From: Exiguobacterium sp. 9-2
GTDB lineage: Bacteria > Bacillota > Bacilli > Exiguobacteriales > Exiguobacteriaceae
DNA: 64,000 bases
Direction of reading: 5' to 3'
NCBI RefSeq assembly: GCF_036287235.1
Contig: NZ_CP142850.1
Location: forward strand, 1,753,127 to 1,817,126
Below, one piece after another: positions 18,087-27,100 of this stretch. The notes under the pieces were generated by a model. The model made no database searches. It saw only the letters and a program-made list of their open reading frames with translations, and was not told the origin of the DNA. Made by a program: the position numbers and the translations under genes. Every line of letters begins with the position of its first letter. Position 1 is the first letter of the stretch.

Positions 18087-18524
18087 TTACACCTCCGCTG
18101 TCAATAAGGCGATGATTTCTTCTTTTGATGTCGCTGCCACGATACGCTCGACGTTCTCCTCATCGGAGCAAATGACCGCGATATTTGAGAGCAACTCGAG
18201 ATGTTCGTCCCCGACGCCAGCGATACCGATGACGAGTCGTGCTTGTTCCGTTCCGAACGTTACGCCTTGCGGTACTTGTAGAATCGATAGTCCTGTTTTC
18301 TTGACTTGTGATTTAGCCGACTCTGTTCCGTGGGGAATTGCGACATGATTACCGATATAGACCGTTGATAAAGCGTGACGCTCTTGCATTGAATCGATAT
18401 ACCCCGCTTCGACATATCCGTGATCGACGAGGAGTTGACCGGCAGCCGTAATGGCTGCCGTCTCGTCTGCGAATTGTTGATCAAGTAATACAAGTTCCGG
18501 TGAAAGGTTCATTGTCGTTGTCAT
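18087..18524 (-). CDS. mtlF: PTS mannitol-specific EIIA
   Basis: A 145-residue EIIA of the mannitol/fructose class that passes phosphate from HPr to MtlA. The phosphorylated His is in NHVAIPHGTE near residue 64. The open frame runs back to 18620 inside mtlA, but the ATG at 18524 has AAGGAGGAATAAAC directly upstream and gives the family-typical length, so the long form is rejected. It lies between mtlA and mtlD. Confidence 0.95.
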   Translation of the reverse strand: MTTTMNLSPELVLLDQQFADETAAITAAGQLLVDHGYVEAGYIDSMQERHALSTVYIGNHVAIPHGTESAKSQVKKTGLSILQVPQGVTFGTEQARLVIGIAGVGDEHLELLSNIAVICSDEENVERIVAATSKEEIIALLTAEV

Positions 18525-18558
18525 GTTTATTCCTCCTTGAATATCTCTATCTTTATTT

Positions 18559-19989
18559 TTAAGAAATCTTATTTCTTGCTGTTTCGATCTCATGAACAAG
18601 TTGATCATAATATCCGGCATTTAAGAAATTATCGACTGATCGGTGTTCTGCCGTTGGTACCTGTTCCTTCGCCCGCTCCGTCAAATCACGGTGCGTGATG
18701 ATCAGTTCGGCGTTTTGCGGCAATTGACTGATCGACGTATTCGTTACCTTGATCGGTAAGCCCGCTTTATTGATCTTATTGCGAAGGACGGATGCTCCCA
18801 TCGCACTCGATCCCATACCAGCGTCACAAGCGAAGATGATATGTTCGACTTCCGCAAGTGGTTTGGCATCAGCTGAAACGAGTGTCGAGGCAATCGATTG
18901 TTTTCCTTTCATCGCACTGACGTTCGCGCTCGCCTCTTCAAGCGACGTTTCTTTTGCCTTGCTAGTTTTTAGCAGGACAGTCGAGACAACAAATGTCACA
19001 GATGCTGAAACAAGTACACCTGCAATCAATCCGACGTAAGAACCGCGTGATGCCATTGCGAGGACCGCGATGATACTACCTGGTGAAGCGGGTGCGACTA
19101 ATCCGACATCAAACAGGACGAAAGTGAGGATACCACTCATGCCACCTGCAATCATCGCAAGCAACAAGACTGGCTTCATCAAGACGTATGGGAAATAAAT
19201 TTCGTGAATTCCACCGATGAATTGGATAAATGCTGCACCGGGTGCTGTCTTCTTCGCTGCACCAGAACCGAAGAACGAGTAAGCAAGTAACAATCCAAGA
19301 CCTGGACCTGGGTTGGCTTCGAGTAAGAACAGAACTGATTTACCCGCCTCGTTTACTTGGTCGAGACCAAGCGGGCTTAAAATACCGTGGTTGATCGCAT
19401 TATTTAAGAACAAGATTTTTGCCGGTTCGATGAACAAACTCGCTAATGGTAGCAAATGTGCGCTGACGATCGCACCAACTGCTGCGGCCATGATGTCGTC
19501 AAGACCTGTCATGAGTGGTCCGAATACTTTGAATCCACCGAGCATCAAAAAACCACCGATGATTCCGACTGAGAAGTTATTGACGAGCATCTCGAGACCT
19601 GGTTTGACTTTTCCTTCAATTAACTGATCGAACTTTTTGATGACGTATCCACCAAGTGGTCCCATGATCATGGCACCGAGGAACATCGGAATCTCTGTTC
19701 CGACGATAACCCCCATCGTCGCAAGCGTCCCGACAACGCCTCCCCTGACGTCATGCATTAATTTCCCGCCCGTGTATCCAATCAGCAACGGTAAGAGATA
19801 GGTGATTGTCGGACCGACAAGTTCACCGAGTTCCTTATTCGGTGCCCATCCAGTCGGGATGAAGAGTGCCGTGATGATCCCCCAAGCGATGAATGCACCG
19901 ATGTTCGGCATGACCATACCGCTTAAAAAGCTACCGAACCGTTGAACTTGTACACGGATACCCCGTGCTCCATTTTGAGCTGTCGCCAT
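18559..19989 (-). CDS. mtlA: PTS mannitol-specific EIICB
   Basis: A 476-residue membrane transporter that imports and phosphorylates mannitol. The N-terminal two thirds is the EIIC channel with the conserved GGIHEIYFPYVLMKP segment; the C-terminal EIIB domain carries the phosphorylated Cys in IIFACDAGMGSSAMGAS near residue 390. The EIIA domain is separate (mtlF). Two ATGs are in frame; the second (19989) is chosen because GGAGG lies between them at the right distance. Expression is predicted from a promoter with an embedded cre box and an upstream MtlR-type operator. Confidence 0.96.
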   Translation of the reverse strand: MATAQNGARGIRVQVQRFGSFLSGMVMPNIGAFIAWGIITALFIPTGWAPNKELGELVGPTITYLLPLLIGYTGGKLMHDVRGGVVGTLATMGVIVGTEIPMFLGAMIMGPLGGYVIKKFDQLIEGKVKPGLEMLVNNFSVGIIGGFLMLGGFKVFGPLMTGLDDIMAAAVGAIVSAHLLPLASLFIEPAKILFLNNAINHGILSPLGLDQVNEAGKSVLFLLEANPGPGLGLLLAYSFFGSGAAKKTAPGAAFIQFIGGIHEIYFPYVLMKPVLLLAMIAGGMSGILTFVLFDVGLVAPASPGSIIAVLAMASRGSYVGLIAGVLVSASVTFVVSTVLLKTSKAKETSLEEASANVSAMKGKQSIASTLVSADAKPLAEVEHIIFACDAGMGSSAMGASVLRNKINKAGLPIKVTNTSISQLPQNAELIITHRDLTERAKEQVPTAEHRSVDNFLNAGYYDQLVHEIETARNKIS

Positions 19990-20046
19990 TGCGTTAGCCT
20001 CCATTTCGTGTATGAGTTGATAAGATGATTGCTTTGCTATGCCCTT

Positions 20047-20076
20047 ATTGTAAGATCATTGCAAGCGCTTACTCAA
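20047..20076 (-). promoter_or_regulatory. mtlA promoter
   Basis: TTGAGT, 18 bases, TACAAT on the minus strand, about 60 bases before the ATG. The cre box fills the spacer, which would allow direct CcpA repression. Confidence 0.7.
20059..20073. promoter_or_regulatory. cre box (CcpA site) in the mtlA promoter
   Basis: TTGCAAGCGCTTACT fits WTGNAANCGNWNNCW at every position and lies between the -35 and -10 of the mtlA promoter. Confidence 0.75.
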
Positions 20077-20094
20077 TCTTTCCTAGTTCAGTCT

Positions 20095-20114
20095 TTGTCC
20101 AAGAAGTTGGACAG
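20095..20114. promoter_or_regulatory. MtlR-type operator upstream of mtlA
   Basis: TTGTCCAA-N4-TTGGACAG is a near-perfect dyad (7-bp perfect arms) with the TTGNC...GNCAA layout described for MtlR sites in Bacillus. Its centre is about 65 bases upstream of the predicted start point, fitting an activator. Confidence 0.65.
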
Positions 20115-20141
20115 ACTGGAAAGAAGCCTGCCTGATCTAAG

Positions 20142-20186
20142 AAAAAATCCCTGCCACTTCAAAGATCGAGTGACAGGGGTTTTTCA
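20142..20186 (-). terminator. Terminator of mtlR
   Basis: Hairpin CCCCTGTCACT / AGTGGCAGGG begins at the mtlR stop codon and is followed by U6 on the minus strand. Confidence 0.85.
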
Positions 20187-22196
20187 AGTATTGCCTAGGA
20201 ATTGATCAATTACCGTTCGAAACGTTCGATTTAAAAGCAGACGAATTGCATGTTCCTCTCCGAACTCAAATTGATCCATTTGTTCGGGACTTTCAATGAT
20301 TGCGGCACTAATCGAACTGAGTAATTCAAGCAGTTCGTTCGAGGTCTCTTCCGGTGCGACAAGGACAAGAAGCCGTTCGACGGATTGCAACTGTTGATCC
20401 ATCCCGAGTAAGTCGATTGGTTCAGGCAATTCAAAAATGAGAAATCCTCCTCTTTGAATTGTCGCATCACGTCCGTGGAATAAAGCAAGCCGTGTTCCTG
20501 GAATACCAAGACCCGACATCTCATGACGACGCAACAATTGCGCCGAGAGTGAAACAGCTGATTTTGCTAATCCTTGATCGACCATTCGTGTGCTGATCTC
20601 AAATAATAACGATTCAATTCCATCGTCCACACGCTCCAACCGTTCCATTTGAAATCCGTTTGACACTTGAATCGACGATGCAACGAGCCGATGCAATTGC
20701 TCGAGATCGAGCCATTCTGTTTTCGTCTGCCGTGGTTCTGGTTGGAAGGATTTTGGTAAGGCAAGAATCAATTTTCGGATCCGTTCGACCTCATCCTGAG
20801 GGAGCAACGGGTTGACAAGAAGATGTGGTGGGCGGATGTCAGGCAACGGCACGGTCGATAAAACGAAGTCATACGATTCAATCGGTAACCGTTCAATGCC
20901 AAACAGCGACGAGTTATCGATATGTTCGAGTTCAGCAAATTCTTGCCGTAACCGATTCATCAATAACTTTGAAGAGCCGAGTCCAGCAGAGCAGACGACT
21001 AAAACGCGATATGGTAGTTTAGGTGTCGGTTTGCTGAGAACAGCCCCGAAATGCATGACCCAAAATGCTAAATCCACGTCTTCAAATGTCGCATCTGTGA
21101 AGATCGACAATGCTGCTTGTTTGACCGCATCGAACAGACGTGGATATTCCCGTTCAATTTGTTTGATGACATAGGACGGATTGACGCTATTTTGACGCGT
21201 ATAGGATTGAATATGCGAAACGAGCCCCCGCTCCAAAGCATAATCTTTCGTAAAGTTCGTTCCATATAATAAAGAGACGTGTTCAATCAATCGTTTCACA
21301 CGGAGGCGTGTGACGAGTTCTTCCGTATCTCCTGCGTCCGATTGAAAAAACGCGCGCAACTCTTCTGATAACCATTGACGTTCGGCAATCGACAATGTGT
21401 CAGGTAATCGCTCTTCGACGCGTTCCACCCATTTGAGAATTTCGACTGGGTACGCTTTTAACTCGTAACGCATCGGAAACTGATCTTTGCGCAACGCTTG
21501 TAAAGCTAAGCTGAGTGTGGCACGCATGATTTGTCGGTCATTGAGACGTCCTTCTTTCGTCAACGGTGCAATGACTGCATACGCTTGATTGATCATCTCA
21601 AGCCATGATGTTCGGTTCATTTGTAACAGATGGGGTAACTGATCGACATCTCCTTGCAACAACCGATAGAAAGCAAGAACATCCCATTGTGTAAAGATCA
21701 ATGAGATCAATAAGCGTCGTTTGTTGATCTCTTCGCCGATGACTTCGGCACCAATGCCTTTTTTGCGCTTGATTTCAAGGTCATATTGCATAAACCACTC
21801 ATCAATCCGCTCTAAATCCTGGCTGATCGTACTCGGTGCCACGTACATCGCATGGGCGATCGCCTGTAATTTGACCATCCCGTCTTCTTGCAGTAGCCGA
21901 TACGCTAACTCGACTTGGCGATCCTCAGCAGTCGGTAATTGTTTGTGTGATAACAATAATTGGTCCCGTAGTACGTGTTTGGCTTCATCCGTTCCCTCAA
22001 TCAACAGACCTCTACCGCGGACATATGTCAAACGTAACTCATGGTCTTCTAAAGACTGGGCAAGACGATCCCGTTCACGCTGAATCGTTCGTTCCGATGT
22101 CTCGAGCGTTTCCGCGATTTCTTGTATTTGAACAGGTTCCTCACGTGATAAGAGGAAAAATAAGATATCGTGTTCCCGTGGTGTGAATTCAGTCAT
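20184..22196 (-). CDS. mtlR: Mannitol operon activator MtlR
   Basis: A 670-residue PTS-regulated transcriptional activator. Domains in order: N-terminal winged helix (TPREHDILFFLLSREEPVQI), a second DeoR/Mga-like helix-turn-helix around residues 95-140, two PRD domains with regulatory histidines at about 175-400, an EIIB-Gat-like domain with Cys in VLVVCSAGLGSSKL near residue 405, and a C-terminal EIIA-mannitol-like domain. Phosphorylation of these domains by the PTS tunes activation of mtlA. Its start overlaps the upstream EIIB-like gene by 8 bases. Confidence 0.93.
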   Translation of the reverse strand: MTEFTPREHDILFFLLSREEPVQIQEIAETLETSERTIQRERDRLAQSLEDHELRLTYVRGRGLLIEGTDEAKHVLRDQLLLSHKQLPTAEDRQVELAYRLLQEDGMVKLQAIAHAMYVAPSTISQDLERIDEWFMQYDLEIKRKKGIGAEVIGEEINKRRLLISLIFTQWDVLAFYRLLQGDVDQLPHLLQMNRTSWLEMINQAYAVIAPLTKEGRLNDRQIMRATLSLALQALRKDQFPMRYELKAYPVEILKWVERVEERLPDTLSIAERQWLSEELRAFFQSDAGDTEELVTRLRVKRLIEHVSLLYGTNFTKDYALERGLVSHIQSYTRQNSVNPSYVIKQIEREYPRLFDAVKQAALSIFTDATFEDVDLAFWVMHFGAVLSKPTPKLPYRVLVVCSAGLGSSKLLMNRLRQEFAELEHIDNSSLFGIERLPIESYDFVLSTVPLPDIRPPHLLVNPLLPQDEVERIRKLILALPKSFQPEPRQTKTEWLDLEQLHRLVASSIQVSNGFQMERLERVDDGIESLLFEISTRMVDQGLAKSAVSLSAQLLRRHEMSGLGIPGTRLALFHGRDATIQRGGFLIFELPEPIDLLGMDQQLQSVERLLVLVAPEETSNELLELLSSISAAIIESPEQMDQFEFGEEHAIRLLLNRTFRTVIDQFLGNT

Positions 22197-22482
22197 GTAG
22201 CCTCACTCTTTTCCGCCAAGATTCGAGGATGACGTCATATGCAGTCGGATCCAGAATCCGATCGACTGGATGAACAGAACAATACGCTTTCCAGACGTGT
22301 CGATGGATAAGTTGTGCTTCTCCGACGATAAAAGATGCCTGATCAGGAAGATCTACGATTCGACATGTCTTGACGTCTGTCGTAATCCCACATTCAAGTA
22401 AGCGTTTTCTAAAAATCGTAGCCGCTATGACACTACTTGCCATTCCACTCTCGCATACGAAATAGATGATTTCTGGATTCAT
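22189..22482 (-). CDS. Stand-alone EIIB-like PTS protein
   Basis: A 97-residue protein aligning along its whole length with the EIIB domain of MtlA. The phosphocysteine loop reads YFVCESGMASSVIAAT where MtlA has FACDAGMGSSAMGAS, so the reactive Cys (about residue 9) is kept while the loop has diverged. It is cotranscribed with and translationally coupled to mtlR, with a strong GGGGAGGAATGACGG ribosome site. A second EIIB beside a regulator that has its own EIIB-like domain is unusual. It may take part in phosphate-dependent control of MtlR rather than transport; that is inference. Confidence 0.8.
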   Translation of the reverse strand: MNPEIIYFVCESGMASSVIAATIFRKRLLECGITTDVKTCRIVDLPDQASFIVGEAQLIHRHVWKAYCSVHPVDRILDPTAYDVILESWRKRVRLHD

Positions 22483-22592
22483 CCGTCATTCCTCCCCTTC
22501 ATTTTATAAGAATATCAGAAATAGTTTCGGGGTTTTACCTTGAAACAAAATCAATAGTTATTTTTGAACTGGCAGATTTCCTTGCCAAACAC

Positions 22593-22634
22593 AAAAAAGC
22601 CTGGATTTCTGAAGATGCCAGAAAATCCAGACTG
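22593..22634 (-). terminator. Terminator of gltBD
   Basis: Hairpin AGTCTGGATTTTCTGG / CAGAAATCCAGGCT followed by U6 on the minus strand, a few bases past the gltD stop. Confidence 0.88.
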
Positions 22635-22640
22635 CGTGAT

Positions 22641-24107
22641 TTAGCCAGTTTGTTGCATTGTTCTTAAATATTGACCGACGGCTTCCGCCACTTCACGACC
22701 TTCTCGAATTGCCCAGACAATGAGCGATTGACCACGTCGTGCGTCACCTGCGGCAAATACACCTGAACGGTTCGTCACATAACGAATCGTCTTGATTTTT
22801 CCGCGTTCCGATGCAACCGCTAAATGCTCGAGTATACGCTCTTCCACACCGCTGAATCCGATAGCGATCCAGACTTGATCGACCGGGAAGTAACGATCGC
22901 TCCCTTCGATTTCCTCAAAGATCACCGCACCCGATTCATTTTTTGTTTTCGTCGTCTGAATCGTCCAGACACCGGTGACTTGACCCGATTCACTTGTCGT
23001 GAATCGCTTGATGGCGATCAAGTATTCACGGGGATCTCGACCGAATTGTTGGAATGCTTCCGCATATCCATAATCGATCGAATAAAGCAAAGGTGTATCC
23101 GGCCACATGTTTCCTGTTGCACGTGTCGTACCTGGTTGTTCATGCTTGCCGAATTGGACGACGGAGCGGCAGCGTTGACGGAGCGCCGTCGCTACACAGT
23201 CCGCTCCTGTATCGCCGCCACCAATGACAAGAATATCCTTATCTCTCGCATCGTGATCAGGAGACAACGGTTCTTTCGAGAGCACGTGGCGTGTCACTCC
23301 AGTCAGATAATCCATCGCATAACCGACTCCTTGCGTTGGTGCTTCTGTCAATTTTCGTGGTTCCGTCGCACCGACACACAAGATTACAGCATCATACTCT
23401 GCTTCAAGTGTCTCGAGCGTGATATCTGCGCCGATCGTAACATTCGTCCGAAAGTGGATTCCTTCTGCTTCAAGCAAATCAACACGACGCTGTACGACCT
23501 CTTTATCGAGTTTCATCGCTGGTATACCGTATGTCAAAAGCCCGCCGACGCGGTCCTCTCGTTCAAAGACGGTGACCTGGTGCCCTGCTTGATTCAGCTG
23601 ATCAGCAGCTGCAAGACCGGCAGGACCAGATCCGACGATGGCAATAGAATGCGACGAACGTATCATTGGAATTCGAGGCACGACCCATCCTTTTTCAAAC
23701 CCGATATCAATGATCGATCGTTCAATATCCTTGATTGCAACTGCAGGTTCATGAATTGATAACGTACACGATCCTTCGCACGGCGCTGGGCAGACGCGAC
23801 CCGTGAATTCAGGAAAATTGTTCGTCTCAAGCAGTCGATCGAGGGCCTCTTGAAAACGACCTTCTTCTACAAGTAAATTCCATTCTGGAATTAAGTTATA
23901 GACTGGACAACCGATCTTCACTTGATCAAATACTTCCCCTACATGGCAAAACGGGGTGCCACAATCCATACATCGACTTGCTTGTTGACTCGCTTCCGCT
24001 TCCGTCAAAGCCGTCTTGTATTCACTAAAATCCCCCACCCGTTCGATTGGGTGTCGTTCCGCTCCGCTTGAACGAGCAACTGTCATGAATTGATCGCGTC
24101 GTTTCAT
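22641..24107 (-). CDS. gltD: Glutamate synthase small subunit
   Basis: A 488-residue iron-sulphur flavoprotein that passes electrons from NADPH to the large subunit. The N-terminal cysteine clusters (CMDCGTPFCH, GCPVYNLIPEWN, CPAPCEGSCTLS) hold two [4Fe-4S] centres; GSGPAGLAAADQL near residue 156 binds FAD and VIGGGDTGADCVA near 297 binds NADPH. ATG at 24107 overlaps the gltB stop as ATGA. A 311-residue open frame on the opposite strand is a codon shadow. Confidence 0.96.
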   Translation of the reverse strand: MKRRDQFMTVARSSGAERHPIERVGDFSEYKTALTEAEASQQASRCMDCGTPFCHVGEVFDQVKIGCPVYNLIPEWNLLVEEGRFQEALDRLLETNNFPEFTGRVCPAPCEGSCTLSIHEPAVAIKDIERSIIDIGFEKGWVVPRIPMIRSSHSIAIVGSGPAGLAAADQLNQAGHQVTVFEREDRVGGLLTYGIPAMKLDKEVVQRRVDLLEAEGIHFRTNVTIGADITLETLEAEYDAVILCVGATEPRKLTEAPTQGVGYAMDYLTGVTRHVLSKEPLSPDHDARDKDILVIGGGDTGADCVATALRQRCRSVVQFGKHEQPGTTRATGNMWPDTPLLYSIDYGYAEAFQQFGRDPREYLIAIKRFTTSESGQVTGVWTIQTTKTKNESGAVIFEEIEGSDRYFPVDQVWIAIGFSGVEERILEHLAVASERGKIKTIRYVTNRSGVFAAGDARRGQSLIVWAIREGREVAEAVGQYLRTMQQTG

Positions 24108-27100
24108 CGTACTCCTCCTGTTCTTCGACCAAGATGTGTCTCGAATGCGAGTAACATCGCTTCTTCAGTGTTATGTCCTTGTTTTGCGAAATCAGCCATC
24201 AATGTTGTCACTTTCTCGTACGTCGATGGAATGACGCGGATGAATGAATGGATGACATGATCCCAGTTCGCTAGAATCGCATCGCCCTGCTCACTTCCGG
24301 TCCGTTCGACGTGCCGCTCGATGAACGTCTTCAGTCGCGTGATCTCTTCGGCATGCGTGACGGGTCCGGTCGAGACGAGTTCGCGGTTGACACGTTGTAA
24401 AAATTGTTCGGGATTACGCGGTAAGACATAAGCGACACCGCCTGACATACCGGCTGCAAAGTTTTTTCCGATATCGCCAAGGACAACGACAGATCCACCG
24501 GTCATATACTCGAGTCCATGGTTGCCGATTCCTTCGACGACGGCAACGGCTCCACTGTTTCGAACCGCAAATCGCTCACCTGCCTGACCGTTCACATAGA
24601 GTTCTCCACTCGTCGCCCCGTAAAGTGCGACGTTACCGATGATCGACTGATCGGACGAGACGAACGAAATCGAACGTGGAGGATGAACGGCAATGATACC
24701 GCCGGACAACCCTTTCCCTACATAATCATTCGCTTCTCCCGTGACATCAAGCGTCATCCCACGTGGGAGATACGCACCTAAACTTTGCCCGGCAGATCCC
24801 TGCAGTTCAAGTTTCAATCGATCCGTCGGAAGACCAAGTGCCCCAAATCGTCTGGTCAGCATTGCACCGGTCTGCGTGCCAATCGCACGGTCTGTATTTT
24901 GAATCGTTAAACGTAGTGTCTGTGGCTGACTGAAATCTGCCGACTCTAAATACGGTGCGACTTCACGGGCGTCAAAGGAACGCTCAACGTGATGCTGTTG
25001 TTGTTCAGCCGGACCGTGTGACACATGAACGAGGAGACGAGAGAAATCAAGACTTTTCGCCTTCCAATGCGTTCGTTGTCGTTCCGATGGTTCGAGTAAA
25101 TCCGTACGCCCTACGAGATCTTGCAACCGTCTCACACCGAGCTTTGCTAAATGTTCTCGTACTTCCTCAGCGATAAATGTCATGAAATGGACGACGTCAT
25201 CGGCAGATCCGGTAAATTTCTTGCGGAGCTCTGGATCCTGTGTCGCGACACCAACAGGACACGTATCGAGATGACAAGCACGCATCATGATACAGCCGAC
25301 AGCGATAAGTGGTGCTGTCGCAAACCCATATTCATTCGCTCCGAGCATTGCTGCGAGGATGACATCACGACCGGTCAATAGCTTTCCGTCCGTCTCGAGA
25401 ACGACACGCTCGCGTAACCCGTTTAATGTCAACGTTTGATGTGTTTCAGCAAGACCAAGTTCCCATGGCAGTCCGGCATGTTGAATACTCGTCTTAGGTG
25501 AGGCGCCCGTTCCGCCGTCATGACCACTGATGACGATAACATCTGCTAACCCCTTCGCAACGCCAGCAGCAATCGTTCCAACGCCTCCTTTGGCGACGAG
25601 TTTGACGCTAATCCGGGCTTGATCGTTGGCACGTTTTAAGTCATGAATCAACTGGGCTAAATCTTCAATTGAATAGATATCATGGTGTGGAGGTGGTGAG
25701 ATCAATCCAACACCCGGTGTCGATGCACGCACCCGTGCGATCCACGGATAGACTTTTTCACCGGGTAATTGACCGCCTTCACCGGGCTTCGCACCTTGTG
25801 CCACCTTGATTTGTAATTCGTCGGCATGTACCAGATAATGACTCGTCACTCCAAAACGACCAGAGGCGATTTGTTTGATTCGGCTCATCCGGAAATCGCC
25901 ATTTTCATCGTGTTCGTATCGTTCTTCTTCCTCCCCACCTTCACCACTGTTACTTTTACCACCTAAGCGGTTCATCGCAATCGCAAGCGTCTCGTGCGCT
26001 TCTTTTGATAACGAGCCGTATGACATCGCCCCCGTCTTGAAGTATTTGACGATTTCGCTAATGGGCTCGACTTCTTCGATCGGGATTGCCGTCGTCTCCT
26101 TGAATGTCAACAGATGTCGTAGCACCGTTGCTGGTTCCTCCTGAATGCGTTGTGCGTACTTTTGATAGAGCCGGTAATCATTCGTACGGCATGCGTGTTG
26201 CAACAAATGAATCGTCGCTGGATTAAACGCATGATGTTCTCCTGCTTGACGGTACCGGAAGACACTGCCGGACTCTAAATGAATCCGTTCATCTGCAACC
26301 TGTTGTGCTCGTCGGACTTCTTCTTCCATCAGCTCAAGCGTCATCCCACTCAATTGAGAGACCGTGCCAGTGAAATGCTGTTCGATGACAGAGCGATCGA
26401 TTCCGACTGCTTCAAAGATTTGAGCACCCCGATAACTGAAGATCGTCGAAATGCCCATCTTCGACATGACTTTGACGACGCCTTCCGTGACTGCTTTTTG
26501 ATAACGTTTGGCTACATCCGTAAAACGATCCCCTACTGCTTCTTCAAGCGTCGCATATGCCAGGTACGGATAAATCGCATCCGCACCATACCCGATCAAC
26601 GTGGCGACATGATGGACTTCACGAATTTCTCCACCTTCAACGATCAAGCTGAGATTTGTACGTAATCCCTTACGGATCAGCGCATGATGAATCGCACTCG
26701 TTACTAAGAGGATTGGCATCGGTAATGTTCCAGGGCGAACGAGACGATCCGATAACGTCAATAATTCATACCCGTTTTGTGCAGCGGTCACAGCCTCATC
26801 AACGATCATGTCAAGCGCTTCTTCAAGCGAGTCGGTGAACGTCGTTGAGATCGTTTTCTGCTTAAGTCCACATTGTTTAAGCACATGGGCTTCGTCTGGT
26901 CGCAGGATCGGCGTCTCTAAGCGAACACGACGACAGTTCGCACGGTTCGGCGTCAGCAGCTCCCCTTGTCGACCAAGCCATGTTAGCGTCGAGGTGACGA
27001 TCTCTTCGCGTAACGCATCGATCGGTGGATTCGTGACTTGTGCGAATAGCTGTTTGAAATAACGGAACAAGGATTGAGGACGTTCACTTAAGACCGCTAG

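Noticed and set aside
22824-23759. 311-codon open frame on the plus strand opposite gltD
   Set aside because: It is fully antisense to a highly conserved gene, rich in Cys/Arg/Ser as codon shadows are, and has no ribosome site.
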